Assembly (NCBI RefSeq): GCF_013177455.1
Contig: NZ_CP053660.1
Location: forward strand, 1,426,001 to 1,490,000
Length of the DNA stretch: 64,000 nt
Reading direction: 5' to 3'
DNA from: Nocardioides marmotae
GTDB lineage: Bacteria > Actinomycetota > Actinomycetes > Propionibacteriales > Nocardioidaceae
A program made the translations under genes and the position numbers. This document shows, one piece after another, positions 56,016-63,408 of this stretch; within the stretch, counting starts at the first letter, position 1, and each line of letters starts with the position of its first letter. Below the pieces are notes generated by a model. It made no database searches. It saw only the letters and a list, made by a program, of their open reading frames with translations, and was not told where the DNA came from.

Positions 56016-56843
56016 GTGAGCACCGAAGACCGCGACCTCGATCCCGTCGACGACACCGTCGACACTCCGGACGGGTCGCGGTCTTCGTCGTCTGCGGGCG
56101 CCTCCGGGGCGTCCGCGGTGTCGCCCGCGACGGAGGAGAAGAAGCGCAAGCACCTGCCGGTCTGGCAGGAGACGATCCTGCTGCTCGGCATCGCGCTCGT
56201 GCTCGCCGTGGTGATCAAGGCGCTGTTCGTGCAGGCCTTCTACATCCCCTCGGAGTCGATGGAGCCCGGGCTGGTCGAGAACGACCGGATCCTGGTGCAG
56301 AAGCCCTCCTACTGGTTCGGGGAGCCGCAGCGCGGCGACGTCGTGGTCTTCGAGGACCCCGGCAGCTGGCTCAGCGACGCCGAGCAGGGCGAGCCGACCA
56401 ACGGGCTCACCTCGCTGATGGCCAAGATCGGGCTCTACCCGACCGGTGGGCACCTCGTGAAGCGCGTCATCGGGGTCGAGGGCGACACCATCACCTGCTG
56501 CGACAAGAAGGGCCGGATCTCGGTCAACGGCAAGCCGTTGAACGAGGAGGGCTACGTCCAGCAGGAGAAGGGCATCGACTGCCGCGGGCCGATGACCGGC
56601 AACTGCAGCTGGTCGGCCGGGCCGGTGCCCGAGGGGCACCTCTTCGTGATGGGCGACAACCGCGGCCACTCCGCCGACTCCAGCGCCCACCTGTGCTTGC
56701 CGCAGGAGACCGACTGCACCAAGAACCCCTACGTGCCCGTCGACTCGGTCGTCGGCAAGGTGTTCGTGCTGCTGTGGCCCACCGACCGCTTCGAATGGGT
56801 GGGGCGTCCCGACGCGTTCGCGAACGTGCCCGACCCGTCCTGA
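56016..56843 (+). CDS. lepB: Signal peptidase I
   Basis: A 275-residue type I signal peptidase. A Ser/Asp-rich cytosolic N-terminus precedes one transmembrane helix (about 52-74). Then comes the catalytic Ser81 in IPSESMEPGL and the general-base Lys in HLVKRVIGVEGD near 149; MGDNRGHSADS is box E. The extracytoplasmic domain holds six cysteines (ITCCDKK, IDCRG, GNCSW, HLCLP, TDCTK), more than usual, which could form disulfides. It follows rplS as in mycobacteria. Confidence 0.95.
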   Translation: MSTEDRDLDPVDDTVDTPDGSRSSSSAGASGASAVSPATEEKKRKHLPVWQETILLLGIALVLAVVIKALFVQAFYIPSESMEPGLVENDRILVQKPSYWFGEPQRGDVVVFEDPGSWLSDAEQGEPTNGLTSLMAKIGLYPTGGHLVKRVIGVEGDTITCCDKKGRISVNGKPLNEEGYVQQEKGIDCRGPMTGNCSWSAGPVPEGHLFVMGDNRGHSADSSAHLCLPQETDCTKNPYVPVDSVVGKVFVLLWPTDRFEWVGRPDAFANVPDPS

Positions 56844-56859
56844 CCCTGCCTGGAGACTC

Positions 56860-57585
56860 GTGAGCGTCCTCCCGCGCGGCTCCACCGTCCGGCGCGACGC
56901 CGGCATCTACGGCTACGAGCGCGCCCTGCGCCGCCACGGCATCGACCCCGTCGCCGGCGTCGACGAGGCCGGCCGGGGTGCCTGCGCCGGGCCGCTGGTC
57001 GCCGGGGCCTGCATCCTGCCGTCGGGCCGGGCAGGCATCGTCCCGGGGCTGGCCGACAGCAAGCTGCTGACCGAGCGCGCCCGCGAGCGCTGCTACGAGC
57101 AGGTGGTACGTCGCGCGGTGGCCTGGTCGGTCGTCGTGGTGCCCCACGACGAGTGCGACCGGCTCGGCATGCACGTGGCGAACATCGAGGCGCTGCGCCG
57201 GGCGGTCGCCCTGCTCGACGTGCCGCCCGCCTACGTGCTCACCGACGGGTTCCCCGTGGACGGCCTGGGCGTGCCCGGGCTCGCGGTCTGGAAGGGCGAC
57301 CGGGTCGCCGCGTGCATCGCCGCGGCCTCGGTCCTCGCGAAGGTCACCCGCGACCGCATCATGCGCGAGATGGACGCCGACTGGCCGGCGTACGACTTCA
57401 AGACCCACAAGGGCTACATCACCGAGACCCACACCGCCGCGCTGCTCGAGCACGGCCCTTCGCCGGTGCACCGCATGCGGTTCGTCAACGTGCGACGGGC
57501 GGCCGGGCTCGAGCCTTCGCCGGGCGTGCACAATGAGGTCGCGGCACCCCCCGGAGCCGCCGAGGCCCTGGAGGAGATGTCATGA
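56860..57585 (+). CDS. rnhB: Ribonuclease HII
   Basis: A 241-residue RNase that removes ribonucleotides from DNA and RNA primers. The catalytic Asp35-Glu36 lie in AGVDEAGRGACAGPLVAG, a third Asp is in VLTDGF, and a fourth is in KVTRDRIM. GTG start. The stop overlaps the next gene (ATGA). Confidence 0.95.
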   Translation: MSVLPRGSTVRRDAGIYGYERALRRHGIDPVAGVDEAGRGACAGPLVAGACILPSGRAGIVPGLADSKLLTERARERCYEQVVRRAVAWSVVVVPHDECDRLGMHVANIEALRRAVALLDVPPAYVLTDGFPVDGLGVPGLAVWKGDRVAACIAAASVLAKVTRDRIMREMDADWPAYDFKTHKGYITETHTAALLEHGPSPVHRMRFVNVRRAAGLEPSPGVHNEVAAPPGAAEALEEMS

Positions 57586-57890
57586 GCGCCGAGGACCTCG
57601 AGAAGTACGAGGCCGAGATGGAGCTGACGCTCTACCGCGAGTACCGCGACGTCGTCGGCATCTTCAAGTACGTCGTCGAGACCGACCGCAGGTTCTACCT
57701 GTGCAACCAGGTCGACGTGAAGGCGCGCACCGAGGCCGGCGACGTGTTCTTCGAGGTCTCCATGTCCGATGCGTGGGTGTGGGACATGTACCGCCCCGCC
57801 CGCTTCGCCAAGAACGTCAAGGTGCTCACGTTCAAGGACGTGAACGTCGAGGAGCTCCAACCTTCGGACATCGATCCGCCGAAGCCGTAG
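57582..57890 (+). CDS. DUF2469 family protein
   Basis: A 102-residue actinobacterial protein (Rv2901c-like) with MSAEDLEKYEAEMELTLYRE and FEVSMSDAWVWDMYRPARF. It is strictly conserved next to rnhB, here with an ATGA overlap. Function unknown. It is the last gene of the ancestral block before the accessory stretch. Confidence 0.92.
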   Translation: MSAEDLEKYEAEMELTLYREYRDVVGIFKYVVETDRRFYLCNQVDVKARTEAGDVFFEVSMSDAWVWDMYRPARFAKNVKVLTFKDVNVEELQPSDIDPPKP

Positions 57891-58003
57891 TCCGAACGGG
57901 CTATTTCACCCCACGGCACGGCGGATCGGACCTAGGGTCAACGGCGAGGTGAAGGGCGGTCGTGGGGGCCGCCCTCGACACGCATGCCCGGGGGACGCTC
58001 GTG

Positions 58004-58477
58004 ATGGGAAGCAGACGCGCGCGCCGCGGTGACCGCGGCGCGGCCGCGGTGGAGTTAGCGCTTGTCGTGACCCCGCTGCTTTACATCCTTTTCGGGACCA
58101 TTGCTTACGGCTACATGTTCAGCTTTAGGCAGGCACTCTCTCAGGCCGCGGCCGAGGCCGCGCGGGCCTCCGTAGGTGCACAGGTGGGCACCGCCTGTGC
58201 ACAGACCGGACCGTTCAGTTCCGCATGCCCTGCGCAGTTCGCCGCATCGACTGCTGTCTCTAGGGCGCTCGCTGGTTACGGCATGGCTTGTGGCGAGAAC
58301 CACCTTGTATGCGCGATCCCGGCGCCAAGTGCGAGCGGCTGCGGGACGGCGAACACGTGCATCACCGTGACGCTCGACTATCCCTATCGGCAGCACAGTC
58401 TGTTGCCGTCGCTACCGGGGTACAGCTTCGTGCTGCCAGAGCAACTTTCCTTCAGCTCCGCTGTTCAGGTGAGTTGA
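58004..58477 (+). CDS. TadE-like pilus-assembly family protein
   Basis: A 157-residue protein with the TadE hallmark RGAAAVELALVV, where the hydrophobic segment begins after a Glu, and one transmembrane helix (about 15-38). The pseudopilin-like remainder has six cysteines. Base composition is lower in GC than the neighbours and a TTA leucine codon occurs at 58055. Its last base is directly followed by the TadG-like gene. Starts at 57962 (GTG) or 58001 (GTG) are also possible. Confidence 0.8.
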   Translation: MGSRRARRGDRGAAAVELALVVTPLLYILFGTIAYGYMFSFRQALSQAAAEAARASVGAQVGTACAQTGPFSSACPAQFAASTAVSRALAGYGMACGENHLVCAIPAPSASGCGTANTCITVTLDYPYRQHSLLPSLPGYSFVLPEQLSFSSAVQVS

Positions 58478-60262
58478 ATGAGGCGTTCGCAGCGCAGGAG
58501 AGATGCCCGCGGTGCCGTCGCGATCCTCGTTGCGCTGGTCATGTGCTTCGTCCTCCTGCCCATCACGGCGCTCGTGGTGGACATCGGGATGCAACGCGTC
58601 GCTCGACGTGACGTACAGGCCATCGCGGATGTCGCCGCCCTCGACGCCGGTCGCGCCCTCGCGGCCAGCAAGGCAACGGCGGCCGGCGTCGCGACCGCCA
58701 ACGAACTCCGGAACGTGGCTCTGGCGGCGATGCGTCGTGGTTCAAGTGGCGTCGGGGCGAACGAGCCGACGATCGAGGTCACGTTAGGAACGGTCGTACC
58801 GGCGGGGTACCTGTCCGACCAAGCGCTTGGATGCGCAGGGTCGCCGTACAACTCCTACTTTCGACAGGCGCCTTCCGGGGCCATGCCAGACGCCGTCCTG
58901 GTAACCGTGCGGTCGTCAGTTGACTTCATCTTCAAGCGAGGATCGGGAGAAGTTTGCCGGTCGGCAGTAGGACTCGCTCAACGCATCGCGTGCTTTTCGG
59001 TCGACTCGTACGCTGCGCGCCTCAAGGCCGAGGGTTCTACGGTACTCGGCCCGATCACTGCATTGCTTGGCACGTCGCTGGACCTGGCCCTGTTGAGCTC
59101 CTCCGGACTCCTCGACGCAGAAATCGATATCCTGGCGTTTCTGAACCTGCTGAAGGCGGATCTGAATCTCGCGACTCTGGACCAAGTCTTGACCGCTGAG
59201 ATAACGCTGGCTCAACTTATCGGGGCGCAGGTCGAAGCCTTAACTTCCTCCGGCGGGACGGCAGTTCTCGCAGCTGACGCACTGTCCACCCATTTCCTCG
59301 CCAACGTCGGCGACATAGCGGACAGGGTCAGGGTCGGTGAACTTCTCCAACTGTCCCAAGGGGCTGGGGCGGCGCTCGGCGCAGCCGTGAACGCCTTCGA
59401 TCTCGCCGTAGCGGGGCTCGCCGCCGCGACTAAGAATCGGGGAATCGAACTGAACGTGGGTGCGTTGCCTGGCGTGGCCGACCTAGTTGCGAAGGCCTAC
59501 GTCATCCAGGGGCCCGCGAACGCGTGCGGCGCCGAAGGTGCCGCAGTCTCGAACAAGCCCACCGCGTCGACAGCGCAGACGAGAGTCGAGGTCTCCGGGA
59601 GTCTGGCAGCCGCGAACCGAGTGACTAAGTTGCTCAACGCTCTGACCGGCCTCCTCGGGCTCCTGACCGGTCACACGTTGTCGGTCAACGTCGATCCGTT
59701 CCTCGTCGACGTCAAGTTGGCGGAAGCTTCTGGGACACTCAAGTCGATCAATTGCACGGACGGTGAGGTGGACAGCCTCACCATCGCGGCGCGGTCCGCG
59801 CTCATGCCAGCGACGATCCGGATACCCGTGACCATTACCGACACGCGTGCCCGGCTGATCGGACCGCCAGAGGTCAAGACGACCACCATTACCGTCGTCG
59901 TTAGCACGATTACCTCGACGGTGCCGACAACGGAGGATGTCACGCTCCTCGTGCCGGAGCACTTTGGTGAACCTGTTGACGGCCCGAGCGGAGATCTGTC
60001 GATTGACAAGTTGTCCATCACTGCTGATGTTTCTAGCGATCCGGACAACGTGCTCGGCACCGTCCTAGGCGGTGTCAGCGATGTCATTGAATTGATCGAC
60101 ACCGAGTTGGTGCGGCCACTGATGGGCGATGTGCTGCGTCCCCTGCTCGGCATGGGTGTAGGAGTCCTTGAGAACGCACTGGGTCTGACCATCGCTGGAT
60201 CTCAATTCACTCCCACGCAGACGCTGGTTCCGAGCTGCGGGAGTCCCGCGCTGGCGAACTGA
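58478..60262 (+). CDS. TadG/Tad-like secreted or membrane-anchored protein
   Basis: A 594-residue protein with an N-terminal Flp-pilus TadG-like anchor (RRDARGAVAILVALVMCF, helix about 13-37), followed by DIGMQRVARRDVQAIADVAALDAGRAL, the signature of this family. The long remainder is rich in Ala, Leu, Thr and Ser, includes repeated leucine-rich helical segments, and has no recognised domain. TTA codons occur at 58784 and 59240. With the TadE-like gene it forms a pair, but no TadA ATPase, TadB/C or prepilin gene is nearby. Confidence 0.78.
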   Translation: MRRSQRRRDARGAVAILVALVMCFVLLPITALVVDIGMQRVARRDVQAIADVAALDAGRALAASKATAAGVATANELRNVALAAMRRGSSGVGANEPTIEVTLGTVVPAGYLSDQALGCAGSPYNSYFRQAPSGAMPDAVLVTVRSSVDFIFKRGSGEVCRSAVGLAQRIACFSVDSYAARLKAEGSTVLGPITALLGTSLDLALLSSSGLLDAEIDILAFLNLLKADLNLATLDQVLTAEITLAQLIGAQVEALTSSGGTAVLAADALSTHFLANVGDIADRVRVGELLQLSQGAGAALGAAVNAFDLAVAGLAAATKNRGIELNVGALPGVADLVAKAYVIQGPANACGAEGAAVSNKPTASTAQTRVEVSGSLAAANRVTKLLNALTGLLGLLTGHTLSVNVDPFLVDVKLAEASGTLKSINCTDGEVDSLTIAARSALMPATIRIPVTITDTRARLIGPPEVKTTTITVVVSTITSTVPTTEDVTLLVPEHFGEPVDGPSGDLSIDKLSITADVSSDPDNVLGTVLGGVSDVIELIDTELVRPLMGDVLRPLLGMGVGVLENALGLTIAGSQFTPTQTLVPSCGSPALAN

Positions 60263-60647
60263 GCCAAACCGCAGCTCATTCACAAGTCGACCCGTGGTGC
60301 TCCTCCTAGGCGACCGTGGGTGGTTCTGGGGCCTGTCCGACCGGTCCGACCTCCTAGTCCGAGCGGACCATCAACCCTTCTGACCTGGGTGAACATCCCT
60401 ACGCTTCGGGTTCCAGACCATCGGTTCCAGGTCTTCGTCTTCAACAAGGCGGCCCTTCCGAGCGAGGAGTCCGCGCCCACCGTGGCCCACGACCCGGTCG
60501 TCGGGATGAAGGTCGTGCGCCTGGTCCGCTGAGACGGCCCACCTGTCGTCCACAGGTGCGGCGCGCGGCGCGCACTCCACAGCCCGTGCCCGCGGCCAGG
60601 CGCGCCGTCCCAGCGGGCGGCAGCCTCCTGCCCAGGAGGTCGAGGAC
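60263..60647. other. Intergenic region between tadG-like gene and yraN
   Basis: 385 bp without a convincing gene. A 70-codon open frame at 60320-60532 has no ribosome site and no recognisable family. CCTGT-CGTCC-ACAGG at about 60541-60556 is a small hairpin. CAGGAGG just before 60648 is the yraN ribosome site. Confidence 0.5.
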
Positions 60648-61016
60648 ATGACGACGACAGCAGCGCGGAACCACGCGGTGGGGCAGTACGGCGAGACGCT
60701 CGCGGCCCGGCACCTGGTCGCGGAGGGGATGGCCCTCCTGGACCGCAACTGGCGGTGCGAGCAGGGCGAGATCGACCTGGTCCTGCGGGACGGGCGGACG
60801 GTGGTGATCTGCGAGGTCAAGACCCGCAGCGGGCCCGTCGGCGGCACGCCGCACGAGGCGGTCACCGACATCAAGGTCGCGCGGCTGCGGCGCCTGGCGC
60901 TGCGGTGGCTCGAGGAGCACAGGCTCTCCCACCTCGAGGCGCGGGTGGACATGGTCTGCGTCCAGCTGCCCCGCCGCGGGGCGGCCGAGCTCGAGCACGT
61001 CCGGGGGATCGGCTGA
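60648..61016 (+). CDS. yraN: YraN/UPF0102 family endonuclease-fold protein
   Basis: A 122-residue protein with an endonuclease-like fold. The catalytic-type residues are Glu41 and Asp43 in QGEIDLVLRDG and Glu56-x-Lys58 in CEVKTR. Usually encoded just before comM and dprA; here comM is about 2.4 kb away. The function is unproven; a role in DNA processing is suggested by context in other genomes. Confidence 0.93.
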   Translation: MTTTAARNHAVGQYGETLAARHLVAEGMALLDRNWRCEQGEIDLVLRDGRTVVICEVKTRSGPVGGTPHEAVTDIKVARLRRLALRWLEEHRLSHLEARVDMVCVQLPRRGAAELEHVRGIG

Positions 61017-61377
61017 CCTGTCCGTGAATGTCCGTGCCCTAGGGCGGCGCGCCAGCGCTGCGTGGGGATCACCGACAGTTGTGAAGTTGGGGGAGTTGGC
61101 CGCTGTCGGCTCGTGTGCCTGACGACGCGCCGCAGCACGTGCCGGGGCACACCACGTCCGCCCCGACGTGCGGACCTGTCGCAACACTCGCGAGTCCCGG
61201 ACGAGCGGGTGGATTCGCGGCGGTCAGCAGGGTGTCCACGGACATGACCGAGGCCGTCGCTTCTATGAGCGTCTGGGATGGGTTCCGACGGGCGAGCGGA
61301 GTCCAACAGCTTCCTGGGGTTCGCGAGGTTGCCGCGTCTGCTGACTCGCCGCGACGTGGGCGGATCGTCGCCCGTCA
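61017..61377. other. Intergenic region between yraN and the 518-residue gene
   Basis: 361 bp between convergent genes. No gene is supported. CCGACAG/CTGTCGG (about 61070-61107) and GTCCGC/GCGGAC (about 61158-61177) are weak inverted repeats. There is no recognisable insertion-sequence end. Confidence 0.5.
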
Positions 61378-62934
61378 TCAGCCCCAGAAAGTCAGACCAG
61401 TCTTGATGGTCGCGAACTCCTCACGGGTCAGACCGTCGGTGTCGTTGAAGTCGCGCCAGACGTCCTTGAGACCCTGGGCCCCCTCGTCGAGGTCATTGGC
61501 CAGGGCGCGCAGCGCCCGCCACGCCTCGCCGCCCGCGCTGGCGATGTCCGGCTGCGCCCCCAGGGTGGAGCGGCCGACGCTGCCGTGCTGAAAGGCCCCT
61601 TGCTTCCCGACCGCGTCGTCGAGGAGAGCGGCCGCCCGGCGCAGACGGCCGGCGATGAGCGGCAGCGTGTCCCACAACGTGGCCATGTGGTGGCGCTCGA
61701 TCTCGATGACGAGCGGGCCCCTGCTCGCGCTGGGCTCGTCGAGGCCGAACGGGTCGGATTCGCCCGGGCCGCGAGGGGCGGCGAGCAGCTCGATCTGGTC
61801 GAAGGCGGAGTACGCCGCGGCTTGCTCCTCCATCAGCAGCTCGCGGTCCGTCGTGCCCAGCGCCGAGCGGATGTTGGCGATCACGCCGTCCGGGTCGCTC
61901 GCACCCAGCTCGACCTCGGGTGCCTGCGCACCGTCGTCGTTGATCGTCCCGGCGAGGACGCTGATAACACCCCCGCCGAGGGTCAGGGCGAAGGGCGCGG
62001 CGGTGCCGCCCGTGGCGAGTGTCGCAGCCGCGGCGACAACGGCGCCCAGGATGCCGACGGCGACCGCGAGGCCGCCGTGGTCGTTGCCAGGCTTCGCCCT
62101 GTCCATGGCCACGAGCGCCTCGTCGAGGATCGTGAGCACTGCGGCGCGGGTGCGCTGGATCGCCAGCGCGTTGCCGAGCGCTGCGATGGCGATCTCGCCC
62201 ATGACGTACTGGAGGTTCGGGACCACCACGCCCAGCTGCTGGACATACTTCTCCTTGAAGTAGTCCATTGCGACGCCGTGGAGGTGAGGCGTCGCGTCCC
62301 CGAACCTGGCCAGGAGCGCGTGGTACTCCTTGTTGGCCAGCACCGGCGGGCGGTCGGCGGCGGACAGTGCGCTCGGCTCGTCGGAGACGAGGTACATCGC
62401 GTCCATGATGGGCGTGACGACCCCGGCGGAGATGCCCTCGGGCGCTGGCAGGCTGCGCCAGCGCTCGAAGATCTCCTGGAGCGTGGAGCGGAAGCTCTCG
62501 AGGTAGCCCCTCGGTACGTCAGGCTCGACCTTGTCGTCGATCGTCACCTCCGGCACGTCGATGTCCAGGGCCCGGACGTCGAAGTCCGGGGTCGCGCCGG
62601 TGATCGGCGACGGGTAGCGACGGACGACGTAGAACAGCACACTTCCGGCGGCCGCCACCCATCCGTCCAGCGGGTTGCCGGCCATCTTGACGACCGCGTC
62701 GTCCGCGAACCCGGGGACGCCCGAGATGGCGTGGTCCCGCATGTGCCAGTACATCGCGGAGTCGAGCGCCGCCACCGCGATCTCCTCGAGCCGGTCGTCG
62801 ACGATCCTGGCGAACTCGTCGGCCGACACCCCGTTGCCCCCCGCCGCCGCTCCTGAGCCCAGGGCGGATCCGTCGCCCGACACGCCGTTGCCCCCCGCCG
62901 CCGCTCCTGAGCCCAGACCCGAGGTGTTCCCCAT
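61378..62934 (-). CDS. Unrecognised 518-residue protein with duplicated Gly/Ala N-terminus and membrane hairpin
   Basis: No family is recognised. Residues 1-35 carry a GSGAAAGGNGVS segment twice (18-codon period). A long helical, soluble region with many acidic residues follows. At about residues 284-330, two hydrophobic Gly/Ala-rich stretches (GGLAVAVGILGAVVAAAA and PFALTLGGGVISVLAGTI) look like a membrane hairpin. The C-terminus is helical and ends near NDTDGLTREEF, which resembles a degenerate EF-hand loop. The overall layout recalls large secreted effector-type proteins, but nothing proves it. It interrupts the yraN-comM order on the opposite strand. Confidence 0.7.
   Translation of the reverse strand: MGNTSGLGSGAAAGGNGVSGDGSALGSGAAAGGNGVSADEFARIVDDRLEEIAVAALDSAMYWHMRDHAISGVPGFADDAVVKMAGNPLDGWVAAAGSVLFYVVRRYPSPITGATPDFDVRALDIDVPEVTIDDKVEPDVPRGYLESFRSTLQEIFERWRSLPAPEGISAGVVTPIMDAMYLVSDEPSALSAADRPPVLANKEYHALLARFGDATPHLHGVAMDYFKEKYVQQLGVVVPNLQYVMGEIAIAALGNALAIQRTRAAVLTILDEALVAMDRAKPGNDHGGLAVAVGILGAVVAAAATLATGGTAAPFALTLGGGVISVLAGTINDDGAQAPEVELGASDPDGVIANIRSALGTTDRELLMEEQAAAYSAFDQIELLAAPRGPGESDPFGLDEPSASRGPLVIEIERHHMATLWDTLPLIAGRLRRAAALLDDAVGKQGAFQHGSVGRSTLGAQPDIASAGGEAWRALRALANDLDEGAQGLKDVWRDFNDTDGLTREEFATIKTGLTFWG
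62824..62916. repeat. 39-bp direct repeat (54-bp period) in the 518-residue gene
   Basis: Bases 62824-62862 and 62878-62916 differ at one position. Both lie in frame and encode the two GSGAAAGGNGVS copies. Confidence 0.85.
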
Positions 62935-63312
62935 GGCGCTGTTCTTCCGTCCCGCAACGTGATCCAAACCACTAGGTCGGCGTACGCCCGGCACGCCGGG
63001 CGTACGCCGTCGGTGCGTCTGCCTCGCCGTCGCCGAGCTGGAGGACCAGCTCGTAGGCAACGCTCGGCGAACACACGGCGGAGCCCGGCAGGGGCTCCGC
63101 CGCCTCCGCCGCCTCCGCCGCCTCCGCCGCCTCCGCCGCCTCCGCCGCCTCCGCCACCTCCGTCGCCGTCGAGCTGGTCGCTCGTGACCGACCGTCCCTG
63201 GTCCCGTCTCTTTCCACAGGCCGGGTCGCGACTGCGATCTCCACAGCGACCGCCGGAGCGTGTGGCCGCCCCACCTCCGTGGCGCCACCCTGGCGTGCAG
63301 GAGGTGGTGACG
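62935..63312. other. Intergenic region with 9-bp tandem repeat, upstream of comM
   Basis: 378 bp without a convincing gene. It holds the CTCCGCCGC tandem repeat (63095-63166) and a CGTACGCC/GGCGTACG-type inverted repeat near 62980-63010 (GGCGTACGCC at 62979 and GGGCGTACGCC at 62999). Open frames through the repeat give poly-Pro, poly-Gly or AAE runs and are not trusted. Confidence 0.55.
63095..63166. repeat. Eight-copy 9-bp tandem repeat
   Basis: CTCCGCCGC is repeated six times perfectly, then CTCCGCCAC and CTCCGTCGC. It is a likely length-variable microsatellite-type locus in the yraN-comM gap. Confidence 0.9.
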
Positions 63313-63408
63313 ATGACGCACCGCATACATGACCGGTGGATGTGCCGCGCGGCCGTGGGGGAAGCCCCGCGGCGAGCGCCCAGGTGCGAGAAATGGACAA
63401 CTCGCTGA
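63313..63408 (+). CDS. Possible 31-residue upstream ORF coupled to comM
   Basis: A short frame starting ATG after a near-perfect AGGAGGTGG ribosome site (63300-63308). It encodes a basic peptide with two cysteines (MTHRIHDRWMCRA at the start), and its TGA stop overlaps the ATG of comM at 63408 (TGATG). This could be a leader peptide that couples translation to comM. There is no homology evidence. Confidence 0.35.
   Translation: MTHRIHDRWMCRAAVGEAPRRAPRCEKWTTR

Noticed and set aside
60320..60532. A 70-codon plus-strand ORF between tadG-like and yraN
   Set aside because: No ribosome site, mixed codon pattern and no recognisable family; treated as non-coding.
62972..63244. A 90-codon minus-strand frame ending in a plausible-looking tail, with AAE repeats
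   Set aside because: The repeat part is the 9-bp tandem read in frame, the GTG start lacks a ribosome site, and no family is recognised; too weak to list as a gene.
57962..63392. Mobile element or prophage insertion
   Set aside because: Atypical composition is present, but no transposase, integrase, terminal inverted repeats or target duplication could be seen.
62959..63408. A 149-codon plus-strand frame with a poly-Pro run
   Set aside because: Poly-Pro comes from the 9-bp repeat. Only its last 31 codons, after a strong ribosome site, are kept as a possible leader ORF.
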